The notes under the pieces were generated by a model, which was not told the DNA's origin, searched no databases, and saw only the letters and a list, made by a program, of their open reading frames with translations. A DNA stretch of 7,802 bases from Aquifex aeolicus (GTDB lineage: Bacteria > Aquificota > Aquificia > Aquificales > Aquificaceae): NCBI GenBank assembly GCA_011375045.1, contig DRNB01000169.1:1-7802 (forward strand). Reading direction: 5' to 3'. A program made the translations under genes and the position numbers. Within the stretch, counting starts at the first letter, position 1. Each line of letters begins with the position of its first letter. Below, piece after piece: positions 1 through 5,813 of this stretch.

Positions 1-1386
1 AGGGATTCTATAAAGGCAAAGTTCATGAGAAAGGGTGAGGACGTGGTGAACATGAACTACAGAGCCCTCGAGGTGGGCATGAACTACGTCAGAGAGAATA
101 TAAAGAAGGTCGACGGCTACACCTTCCCGCCCCCGAGAGAACCCAAGGACGTGGTCATCATGGAGGGGAATCAGGCTGTAGCCAAGGGTGCCGTAGTTGC
201 CGGCTGCAGGTTCTTCGCCGCCTACCCTATAACTCCAGCCACCACGGTTGGCAACTACATAGTCGAAGATCTCATAAAGGCGGGTGGCTGGCTCTATCAG
301 GCTGAGGATGAGATCGCCGCCATGGCGATGGTTGTGGGAGCCGCCCACGCCGGCGTCAAAGCCATGACCGCCACCTCTGGACCCGGTATGTGCCTGAAAA
401 CCGAGATGTTCACCTACGCGGGCATGACCGAGACGCCCGTGGTGGTCGTGGACGTTCAGAGGGTTGGTCCGGCAACCGGTATGCCCACCAAGCATGAGCA
501 GGGGGACCTCCACCACGCTGTCTATGCGGGACACGGAGATTACCCGAAGGCTGTCCTCGCACCCACCAACGTGGAGGAGAACTTCTACCTCACCATAGAA
601 GCCTTTAACCTTGCGGAGAAGTATCAGATGCCCGTGTTCCTGCTCACGGACGCTTCCCTCTCCCTCAGAGCTGAGGCTTTCCCGACACCTGACGTAACCA
701 AGATAAAGCTGGAGAGCAGGTGGGTTTACAACCCCGAGGAGGATCCCGAGGGTAGATACATAAGGAACGGTCGCTTCCTGAGGTTCGCCCTCTTCACGGA
801 GGACGGCATAACCCCCATGGGCATTCCGGGTGATCCGAACGCCATACACGCCATCACGGGGCTCGAGCATCAGGAGAACTCCGATCCCCGTAACAGACCC
901 GATATCAGAACGCTTCAGATGGAGAAGAGGATGCGGAAGCTCGAAAAGCTCCTGAGGGAGGATGCGGAGAGGTTCTACGAGTTCGACGCACCCTTCGAGA
1001 AGGCGGACATAGGTGTTATAACGTGGGGTCTGACCGCTTCCGTAACCAAGGAAGCCATAGAGCGTCTCAGGAGCAGGGGGGTCAAGGTCAACGCCCTCTA
1101 CATGAAGCTCCTCTGGCCCGTGAGAAAGGATCTCGTCGAGGACTTTGCAAAGAGGTGTGAGCGTGTAGCCATGCCCGAAACCAACTGGAGCGGTCAGCTG
1201 GCGGATATACTGAAGCAGGAGACCCACATCAGGCCCGTTACCTTCAACATCTACAGGGGTGAGCCGATGATACCCAGCGAGGTCGAAGGCTTCATAGACT
1301 ACCTCCTCGAGAATCCGGAGATCACGGAGGGCAGGCTCACCGCGGCGGACGTTTTTGGGAAGGAAAGGGTCTACGGACTCATTTAA
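1..1386 (+). CDS. korA: 2-oxoacid:ferredoxin oxidoreductase alpha subunit (gamma-alpha fusion), 2-oxoglutarate type; 5' end outside window
   Basis: Alpha subunit of a thiamine-diphosphate, iron-sulfur oxidoreductase that interconverts a 2-oxoacid plus CoA with acyl-CoA, CO2 and reduced ferredoxin in the cytoplasm. In Aquificales the korAB pair is the 2-oxoglutarate enzyme of the reductive TCA cycle. Reading from base 1, the frame is open before the first ATG (25), and that ATG has no ribosome binding site. Visible residues 1-35 resemble the end of the fused gamma domain (FMRKGEDVVNMNYRALEVG), so the gene starts upstream and roughly 150-200 N-terminal residues are missing. Visible landmarks are YPITPA (about 75-80), SGPG (about 126-129), RVGPATGMPTKHEQGDL (about 154-170) and a GIPGDPN stretch, all typical of KorA. 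The TAA stop overlaps the ribosome binding site of korB. The substrate is inferred from subunit type and lineage; a pyruvate or other 2-oxoacid enzyme is the alternative. Confidence 0.94.
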   Translation, partial: RDSIKAKFMRKGEDVVNMNYRALEVGMNYVRENIKKVDGYTFPPPREPKDVVIMEGNQAVAKGAVVAGCRFFAAYPITPATTVGNYIVEDLIKAGGWLYQAEDEIAAMAMVVGAAHAGVKAMTATSGPGMCLKTEMFTYAGMTETPVVVVDVQRVGPATGMPTKHEQGDLHHAVYAGHGDYPKAVLAPTNVEENFYLTIEAFNLAEKYQMPVFLLTDASLSLRAEAFPTPDVTKIKLESRWVYNPEEDPEGRYIRNGRFLRFALFTEDGITPMGIPGDPNAIHAITGLEHQENSDPRNRPDIRTLQMEKRMRKLEKLLREDAERFYEFDAPFEKADIGVITWGLTASVTKEAIERLRSRGVKVNALYMKLLWPVRKDLVEDFAKRCERVAMPETNWSGQLADILKQETHIRPVTFNIYRGEPMIPSEVEGFIDYLLENPEITEGRLTAADVFGKERVYGLI

Positions 1387-1394
1387 AGGAGGTG
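1386..1394 (+). promoter_or_regulatory. Strong Shine-Dalgarno of korB
   Basis: The sequence AAGGAGGTG is a full match to the anti-Shine-Dalgarno consensus and sits with GGAGG 8 nt before ATG 1401. It overlaps the korA stop codon. It also contains the in-frame GTG at 1392, which therefore cannot be the real start. This decides the korB start and suggests translational coupling of korA and korB. Confidence 0.9.
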
Positions 1395-1400
1395 CTTAGT

Positions 1401-2321
1401 ATGGAACACTTCAGGCAGTTAGAGGTTCCTCTGAAACCGGCAGATTACAGAAGCGATATAGAACCGACCTGGTGCCCCGGATGCGGGGATTTCAGCGTTG
1501 TAGCCGCCTGTACCAAGGCTTTCTCGGAGCTGAAGCTCCCCCCTGAGAACATCGTTCAGGTTTCTGGTATAGGCTGTTCCTCCCGGGCTCCCCTCTTCAT
1601 GAAGTCTTACTCGGTCCATACGCTTCACGGAAGGGCGCTTCCCGTGGCGGTGGGTATAAAACTGGCTAATCCAGACCTTACGGTTATCGTTCAGACGGGG
1701 GACGGAGACCTCTTCTCCATCGGTTCGGGGCACAACCCCCACGCTGCCAGAAGAAACCTCGATATAACCGTTATCTGCATGGACAATCAGATATACGGAC
1801 TGACGAAGAATCAGGTTTCTCCCACGTCCCGGGAGGGACTCTACGGATCCCTTACCCCTTACGGAACCATAGACAAGCCCCTCAGCCCCATAGCCACCAT
1901 GCTCTCCTTCGGCGCCACCTTCGTAGCCCAGACCTATTCGGGTAACCCCAAGCACATGACGGAGGTAATCAAGCAGGGGATAGTTCACAGGGGTTTCTCC
2001 TTCATAAACGTTATATCCCCCTGTCCCACCTTCAACAAGATAGACACCTTCAAGTACTACAAGTCGCGGACCAAGGACATAAACAAGGACATGGGACACG
2101 ATCCCTCGGACTACGCCAAGGCTCTCGAACTCGCCTTCCACGACCACGATCACTACTACGATCCCAACGCGCCCGTTCCCATAGGTATCTTCTACAAGAA
2201 GGAGACAGAAACCTATCACGACAGGGTGAACGCCGTTAAGGCGAGGTACGGAGCTGTGGACGAACCAACACCCGAGCTGATTCAGAGTTTTGTGGACGCA
2301 TGCAAACCCAAAGCCATATAA
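1401..2321 (+). CDS. korB: 2-oxoacid:ferredoxin oxidoreductase beta subunit (ThDP and [4Fe-4S] binding)
   Basis: Beta subunit, 306 aa, that carries the thiamine diphosphate and the [4Fe-4S] cluster of the same enzyme as korA. The sequence has WCPGCGDF (C25, C28), GIGCSS (C59) and SPCPTFN (C208), giving the four expected cluster ligands. It also has the ThDP/Mg signature from GDGD (100-103) to DN (128-129) followed by QIYGLTKNQ. Length is normal for the short two-subunit type. The start ATG is chosen from the strong ribosome binding site at 1386-1394; the earlier GTG lies inside that site. The gene follows korA with 14 nt between stop and start, and tsaE follows after about 4 nt. 2-oxoglutarate is the likeliest substrate from lineage and subunit type, but specificity cannot be read directly from the sequence. 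Confidence 0.95.
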   Translation: MEHFRQLEVPLKPADYRSDIEPTWCPGCGDFSVVAACTKAFSELKLPPENIVQVSGIGCSSRAPLFMKSYSVHTLHGRALPVAVGIKLANPDLTVIVQTGDGDLFSIGSGHNPHAARRNLDITVICMDNQIYGLTKNQVSPTSREGLYGSLTPYGTIDKPLSPIATMLSFGATFVAQTYSGNPKHMTEVIKQGIVHRGFSFINVISPCPTFNKIDTFKYYKSRTKDINKDMGHDPSDYAKALELAFHDHDHYYDPNAPVPIGIFYKKETETYHDRVNAVKARYGAVDEPTPELIQSFVDACKPKAI

Positions 2322-2325
2322 CCTG

Positions 2326-2718
2326 GTGGAGGAGTTCAGGGTAGAATCCCCCGAGGAGATGGAAGCCCTCGGGGCTTCCCTCGCCCGAAGGCTGACCGGT
2401 AAAGAGGTTATCTGTCTCAGAGGTGATCTCGGAAGCGGTAAGACGACCTTTGTCCGGGGGCTCGCCCGGGGCTTGGGTGTAAAGAGGGAGTATCAGATCA
2501 GGAGCCCCACCTTTACCCTCGCCAACGAGTACCCCACGGCTTCGGGTAAGCTGATCCACGTGGACCTTTACAGGGTAAGGGATTTCGACTGGAGCGAGTT
2601 CGTGGGGGAGGGTGTTGTTGCGGTGGAGTGGGGTGAGGGAGAGCTCTGCGACGTGGAGGTGGAGATAGAGATCTGTGGTGAATCCGGAAGAAGGGTAAGG
2701 ATCCGCTTCAGGCGGTAG
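2326..2718 (+). CDS. tsaE: tRNA threonylcarbamoyladenosine biosynthesis ATPase TsaE
   Basis: P-loop ATPase that works with TsaB and TsaD to complete N6-threonylcarbamoyladenosine (t6A) at position 37 of ANN-decoding tRNAs. With a GTG start at 2326 the product is 130 aa. It shows Walker A GDLGSGKTT (33-41), the TsaE-specific SPTFTLANEY (60-69), HVDLYR (78-83) and the VEW motif (100-102). The segment between HVDLYR and VEW is shorter than in E. coli TsaE. The start is uncertain. An in-frame TTG at 2290 would add 12 residues inside korB, while GTG 2326 gives the usual N-terminal length but has only a weak ribosome binding site, as expected if translation is coupled to korB four bases upstream. 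No partner t6A gene is visible, and its place in a carbon-metabolism operon looks like packing rather than function. Confidence 0.92.
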   Translation: MEEFRVESPEEMEALGASLARRLTGKEVICLRGDLGSGKTTFVRGLARGLGVKREYQIRSPTFTLANEYPTASGKLIHVDLYRVRDFDWSEFVGEGVVAVEWGEGELCDVEVEIEICGESGRRVRIRFRR

Positions 2719-2720
2719 CG

Positions 2721-3170
2721 ATGGGCATATTCAAGGAGGATCTTCTCAGCTTCGGCAGGCTCTTGGACCGGGAGATAGAGGTAAGACTTCTTCCCGAAGA
2801 GTTCAGGAGGCTGTTCCCTGACTTCGAGGTTCAGCTGACGGGCAATCTCATGAGGATAAGGGGCAGGCGCAGGGGATTCTTCAGAAGAGGCTTCGAGTTC
2901 AGGGCGGGAGGGGAGGAGAGGGTTTACAGAACGGAGGAGGGTGATGTGGGGGTGTATCTGCGCGTAATCGATCCCTCCGGCCTCGAGGAGCTTCTCAGAA
3001 CGGAAGGGGTTTCCCTCGAGGGGGAAAGTCTCAAACTCAGCCTTCTGAAGGTTCTTGAGGGGAACGAGCTCTACGGTCGTGTGCCGGAGGAGCTGAGGAG
3101 GAAACTCCAGCCCCTCAGATACAGCATAGGGGAGGGATACCTCTCCCTGTTTCTGAGAGTCTCCCGGTGA
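2721..3170 (+). CDS. Hypothetical protein, 149 aa, unrecognised
   Basis: I do not recognise this protein. It is 149 aa, rich in Arg, Glu, Leu and Gly, and lacks cysteine, a signal peptide and a membrane segment, so it is probably cytosolic. The N-terminal third is charged and helical-looking. Residues 34-85 alternate hydrophobic and charged residues and include an Arg-rich turn (RIRGRRRGFFRRGFEF), suggesting beta strands and possibly a basic or nucleic-acid-contacting surface. The C-terminal part looks helical and then ends in a short strand (GEGYLSLFLRVSR). It starts 2 nt after the tsaE stop and ends 12 nt before fumB, so its frame is well supported by operon packing. A role linked to either neighbour is possible but not shown. 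Confidence 0.75.
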   Translation: MGIFKEDLLSFGRLLDREIEVRLLPEEFRRLFPDFEVQLTGNLMRIRGRRRGFFRRGFEFRAGGEERVYRTEEGDVGVYLRVIDPSGLEELLRTEGVSLEGESLKLSLLKVLEGNELYGRVPEELRRKLQPLRYSIGEGYLSLFLRVSR

Positions 3171-3182
3171 TATACTAATGCC

Positions 3183-3740
3183 ATGGTCAAGAGGATAACC
3201 ACCCCCCTGAGCGAGGAGGTTGTCCGGAGCCTGCGGGCGGGCGACAGGGTTCTGATAACCGGATACCTCTACACCGCAAGGGACGCCGCCCACAAGAGGA
3301 TGGTGGAATCCCTCCGGAAGGGGGAGAAGCTCCCCTTCGACTTGAGGGGTCAGATCATCTACTACGTGGGACCCACCCCTCCAAAGCCGGGACAGGTCAT
3401 AGGCTCCGCCGGTCCCACAACCGCGTCCCGCATGGACAGATACGTGGAGCCCCTCCTCCAGCTGGGTCTCAAGGGTATGATAGGAAAGGGGAATCGATCG
3501 CCGGAGGTAAGGGAGCTTCTCAAAAAGTACAGGGCGGTTTACTTCGCCGCGGTGGGGGGTGTGGCGACCCTTCTGCGCAGGTACATAAAGTCCTCCGAGC
3601 TGATAGCCTACGAGGATCTGGGAACGGAGGCTATCCGCAGGCTCTACGTGGAGGATTTTCCCGTTATAGTTGCCAACGACATATACGGGGGGGATATCTT
3701 CGAGGAAGGAAAGAAAAAATACGCCCGCAGGGCGTCCTAA
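3183..3740 (+). CDS. fumB: Class I fumarate hydratase, beta (C-terminal) subunit
   Basis: Beta subunit of the heteromeric, oxygen-sensitive [4Fe-4S] class I fumarase, which interconverts fumarate and malate in the TCA cycle, run reductively in Aquificales. The 185-aa product has the family landmarks TARDAAHKR (31-39), YYVGPTP (60-66), GSAGPTTASRMD (74-85), GKGNRS (101-106), EDLGTEA (144-150) and DFPVIVAND (158-166). Length is normal for the split form. The cluster-binding alpha subunit is a separate polypeptide and is not in this window. There is no good ribosome binding site before ATG 3183; a TATACT box ends 6 nt upstream. The TAA stop overlaps the stop of the convergent iron-sulfur gene, and the last 12 codons contain a terminator for the opposite strand. 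L(+)-tartrate dehydratase beta subunits are related, but lineage and context favour fumarase. The symbol here means beta subunit, not E. coli FumB. Confidence 0.92.
   Translation: MVKRITTPLSEEVVRSLRAGDRVLITGYLYTARDAAHKRMVESLRKGEKLPFDLRGQIIYYVGPTPPKPGQVIGSAGPTTASRMDRYVEPLLQLGLKGMIGKGNRSPEVRELLKKYRAVYFAAVGGVATLLRRYIKSSELIAYEDLGTEAIRRLYVEDFPVIVANDIYGGDIFEEGKKKYARRAS
3713..3735 (-). terminator. Intrinsic terminator for the minus-strand iron-sulfur gene, inside the fumB coding end
   Basis: Read on the minus strand, ACGCCC-TGC-GGGCGT forms a perfect 6-bp stem with five G-C pairs and a 3-nt loop (3721-3735). It is followed at once by A then six T and CTT, the form of a Rho-independent terminator. 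It begins 1 nt after the TAG stop of the convergent iron-sulfur protein gene. The plus strand here encodes the end of the fumarase subunit (KKKYARRAS), so the signal doubles as coding sequence. On the plus strand there is no T-tract after the hairpin, so it should act in one direction only. Confidence 0.7.
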
Positions 3741-4939
3741 TCGTCCTCGAGCCTCTCCGCCAGATAGTCCGCCAAGTGCGTAACCCTCTGATTGCTTCCG
3801 AACTTCCTCACACCGTCCTTTATCTGAAGGGCGCATCCGGGACAGGCTGTCAGTATGCGATCCGCACCTGTCCGGCCGAAGTCCTCCATCTTCTCCATCT
3901 GAACGCGCTCCGAAAGCTTCGGATGCTGGATGCTCCACAGACCAGCGAAACCGCAGCAGGACTGAGCCAGCTCCGCACGAACAACCCTCACCTTCTCCAC
4001 CCTCTCCATAACCCCGTAGAAGGTCTCCGGATTCACCCTCATCGCTGTGTAGGAGTGGCAGGGAACGTGAAAGGTTATGCTTTCCTCCTCCTTAGCTCTG
4101 AACTTCAGCTTGCTCCCTTCCCTCGCTATGAGCTGGGCGAAGTCATAGACCTCCCATCCGCGATCGTAGTCCTCTAAGAGGGCGCCGCCGCACGTGGGGC
4201 AGGCAACCACCAGCGCATCGAACTCGTAGTTTTCGAGCTCCCTGAGGTTGTGCTCCTTCAGCTTTTCGAAGGCATCGAGGTTCCCGTGGTACAGGTGGGG
4301 GGCACCGCAGCATCTTATATCCCGGGGAACCACCACCGTGTAACCCAGTCTGTTCATGAGCTTCACAACGCTCTCCCCTGTCTCCCCGTGGAAGATGTCT
4401 ATCATGCAGCCGGTAAAGAAAAGGAGCTTCCCCTTCTCCTCCCGCGCGGGGAAGGTCTTGCCTCTGAGGGTGAAGGACCTGCGGTGGGGTTTTGGAAAGA
4501 ACTTAACCCCGCCTGTGGGGAGGGGGATCTTAAGCTCGGAGGGCAGGGGTGCTGTCAGGAGACCTGTTAGCCTCACCACCTTCCTGCCTACGCCTGACTG
4601 CATGAACTCCAGACTTCTGAGACCCATGCGGGAGAGGAGATCCTTACCGACCTTCCTGCTCTGGAGTGCTCTGGCGGCGACGAGGATCTCCTTGTAGCGG
4701 ACGTCGTTGGGGCAGATCCACTCACAGCGCCGGCACATGGCGCACTCGTCCCACTGACGGGCGATCTCCTCGGTAAGGGGCAGGTCCCCTCTGACAACCA
4801 TCTCCGCGAGGGCGAGTCTGCCCCGGGCAAAGCTACCCTCCTCCCCGTGGTAGGAGGGACAGACTGATTTGCATATACCGCACTTTACACACTTCTGGAT
4901 CAGATCCTCGGGGATGACGATCTCTCTGTAAGCGCTCAT
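3737..4939 (-). CDS. GlcF-type (Fe-S)-binding oxidoreductase with two [4Fe-4S] motifs and two CCG domains
   Basis: Cytosolic electron-transfer subunit, 400 aa, with the architecture of glycolate oxidase subunit GlcF and related CCG proteins. Two ferredoxin motifs come first: C17-x2-C20-x2-C23-x3-C27-P and C66-x2-C69-x2-C72-x3-C76-P. Two cysteine-rich CCG domains follow: C178, C210-C211-G, C247-x2-C250, and C294, C328-C329-G, C366-x2-C369. The TARG-like stretch (FARGRLALAEMV) between the ferredoxin motifs is also GlcF-like, and length matches E. coli GlcF (about 407). No flavoprotein partner (GlcD/GlcE or a fumarate reductase flavoprotein) is visible. The substrate is therefore open: glycolate/lactate oxidation, or a CCG subunit of a fumarate reductase or heterodisulfide-reductase-like complex. 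The gene converges on fumB with a 4-nt overlap of stop codons. The ATG has no clear ribosome binding site. Confidence 0.88.
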   Translation of the reverse strand: MSAYREIVIPEDLIQKCVKCGICKSVCPSYHGEEGSFARGRLALAEMVVRGDLPLTEEIARQWDECAMCRRCEWICPNDVRYKEILVAARALQSRKVGKDLLSRMGLRSLEFMQSGVGRKVVRLTGLLTAPLPSELKIPLPTGGVKFFPKPHRRSFTLRGKTFPAREEKGKLLFFTGCMIDIFHGETGESVVKLMNRLGYTVVVPRDIRCCGAPHLYHGNLDAFEKLKEHNLRELENYEFDALVVACPTCGGALLEDYDRGWEVYDFAQLIAREGSKLKFRAKEEESITFHVPCHSYTAMRVNPETFYGVMERVEKVRVVRAELAQSCCGFAGLWSIQHPKLSERVQMEKMEDFGRTGADRILTACPGCALQIKDGVRKFGSNQRVTHLADYLAERLEDD

Positions 4940-5001
4940 GGAGATAAATAATGTAGCTCAGGGAAAAAGCGGTATGCTGACGAACCTCACTTCCGGAGCG
5001 G

Positions 5002-5029
5002 TTGAATTTTAATCCGGCGATCCTAAGAT
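5002..5029 (+). promoter_or_regulatory. Candidate sigma-70-type promoter of the ParB-like gene
   Basis: TTGAAT (5002-5007) and TAAGAT (5024-5029) are separated by 16 bp and resemble the -35 and -10 consensus boxes. Initiation about 7 nt after the -10 would fall near 5036-5037, leaving a leader of roughly 10 nt before ATG 5046 or almost none before ATG 5040. The -10 lies inside the inverted repeat at 5020-5041, so a repressor bound there would block it. This is inferred from motif match only. Confidence 0.45.
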
Positions 5030-5041
5030 TACTCTTAGGAT
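5020..5041. promoter_or_regulatory. Perfect 9-bp inverted repeat at the ParB-like gene start (candidate operator or RNA hairpin)
   Basis: The arms ATCCTAAGA (5020-5028) and TCTTAGGAT (5033-5041) are exact reverse complements separated by TTAC. The left arm overlaps the candidate -10 box. The right arm contains AGGA, the only plausible ribosome binding site, plus the first two bases of the ATG at 5040. Either a dimeric DNA-binding protein could bind it as operator, or the transcript could fold and hide the translation start. It does not resemble the parS consensus of Bacillus (TGTTTCACGTGAAACA). Confidence 0.6.
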
Positions 5042-5045
5042 GATA

Positions 5046-5813
5046 ATGTTCTCCCTTCAGGAACCGCTGAAGGGATACGGTATAAAGGTGGGAATAGTTC
5101 CCTTAGAGCAGATAAGGATACCCTCCATCCAGAGGGAGCTTTCGGACAACCTCGTCAGGAAGCTCATGACCTCCATAGAAAAGGTGGGTTTTGTGGATCC
5201 TATTCTTCTGATAGAGGGGGAGGAAGGGTTCGAGGTTATAAACGGTCAGCACAGGCTCGAGGCTGCAAAGCTCCTCGGCATGAAGGAAGTTCTGGCTATA
5301 GTTCTTCCCCCTCAGATAAAGGAGTTCGTAATCAGCCTCAACGTGGAGAAGGCTCCCAACCTCAGGGACAAGGCTCATCAGGCTTACGAGATATTTATGG
5401 ATTACCTCAGGAGGGATCCGTCGCTGGAGGAGATCGCCATCGCCGACAGGGTGGAGGAAGCCTGCTACCTCACCGTGGGTTTTGTGATAGAGAGGTTCGG
5501 AGAGAGGAAGTTTCCGGGATACGCCTTCGAAAAAATCCTCAGAAAGATAGACGGCTTCCTGAGACAGCCCCTCCGGCAGGCGGAGGCAGAGAGGGAGAGG
5601 AGGGCGGAGCTGCTCTTGGAGGTGAAGGAAGTTCTCAACAGACGCTACGAGGAGCTTGGTCTCAGCAGTCCGCTTCAGAAGGAGGCTATAGTTACCCGAG
5701 CCTTCTTCAACGTTTACGGAAAGAGGGTGAGGGAGGTGAGCGACGATTTCCTGAGCGTCCTCAGAAAGCTGAAGGAGGAGATACCTCAGGTGGAGCTGGG
5801 GGAGACGGTCTGA
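5046..5813 (+). CDS. ParB/Srx-fold (ParB N-terminal domain-like) protein, solitary
   Basis: A 255-aa protein whose N-terminal 110 residues follow the ParB/sulfiredoxin-like nuclease fold. Residues 18-31 (VPLEQIRIPSIQRE) are followed by a helix, then VDPILL (50-55), VINGQHRLEAAKLLG (64-78) with the GxxR nucleotide-binding signature, and NVEKAPNL (99-106) in the place of the ENIxR motif of ParB. The C-terminal 140 residues look helical and very charged (QAEAERERRAELLLEVKEVLNRR) and may form a coiled coil. I do not see a clear ParB helix-turn-helix, and there is no parA beside it, so chromosome segregation is not established. Relatives of this fold include CTPases, nucleases, kinases and regulators. 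ATG 5046 is preferred over ATG 5040 because AGGA lies 5 nt before it. The 3' end overlaps trpG tail to tail by 53 nt. Confidence 0.82.
   Translation: MFSLQEPLKGYGIKVGIVPLEQIRIPSIQRELSDNLVRKLMTSIEKVGFVDPILLIEGEEGFEVINGQHRLEAAKLLGMKEVLAIVLPPQIKEFVISLNVEKAPNLRDKAHQAYEIFMDYLRRDPSLEEIAIADRVEEACYLTVGFVIERFGERKFPGYAFEKILRKIDGFLRQPLRQAEAERERRAELLLEVKEVLNRRYEELGLSSPLQKEAIVTRAFFNVYGKRVREVSDDFLSVLRKLKEEIPQVELGETV

Larger units (their letters stand above)
4940..5045. other. Divergent intergenic region, the only substantial non-coding stretch
   Basis: About 100 bp separate the divergent starts of the iron-sulfur gene (-) and the ParB-like gene (+), so promoters for both directions should lie here. On the minus strand an AT-rich stretch TACATTATTTAT ends a few bases before the ATG at 4939, with no recognisable -35 or ribosome binding site. 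On the plus strand a candidate promoter and an inverted repeat are annotated separately. I see no RNA gene, riboswitch or small ORF. Confidence 0.6.

Noticed and set aside
25..27. ATG at 25 as the start of korA
   Set aside because: The frame is open to base 1, there is no ribosome binding site before this ATG, and residues on both sides match the gamma-alpha junction of fused KorA proteins.
1392..1394. GTG at 1392 as the start of korB
   Set aside because: It is part of the AAGGAGGTG ribosome binding site that serves ATG 1401.
1419..2219. Minus-strand open frame of 266 codons opposite korB
   Set aside because: korB is unmistakable with all cofactor motifs; the antisense frame has no motif and low-complexity Val/Gly-rich runs.
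2568..3938. Long minus-strand open frame of 456 codons covering tsaE to fumB
   Set aside because: It lies opposite three well-supported plus-strand genes, shows no domain, and its composition (Pro, Ser, Arg, Gly rich) is typical of an antisense shadow of G+C-rich coding DNA.
5751..5764. Hairpin CTGAG-CGTC-CTCAG at the trpG stop as a terminator
   Set aside because: The stem is only 5 bp and no T-tract follows on either strand.
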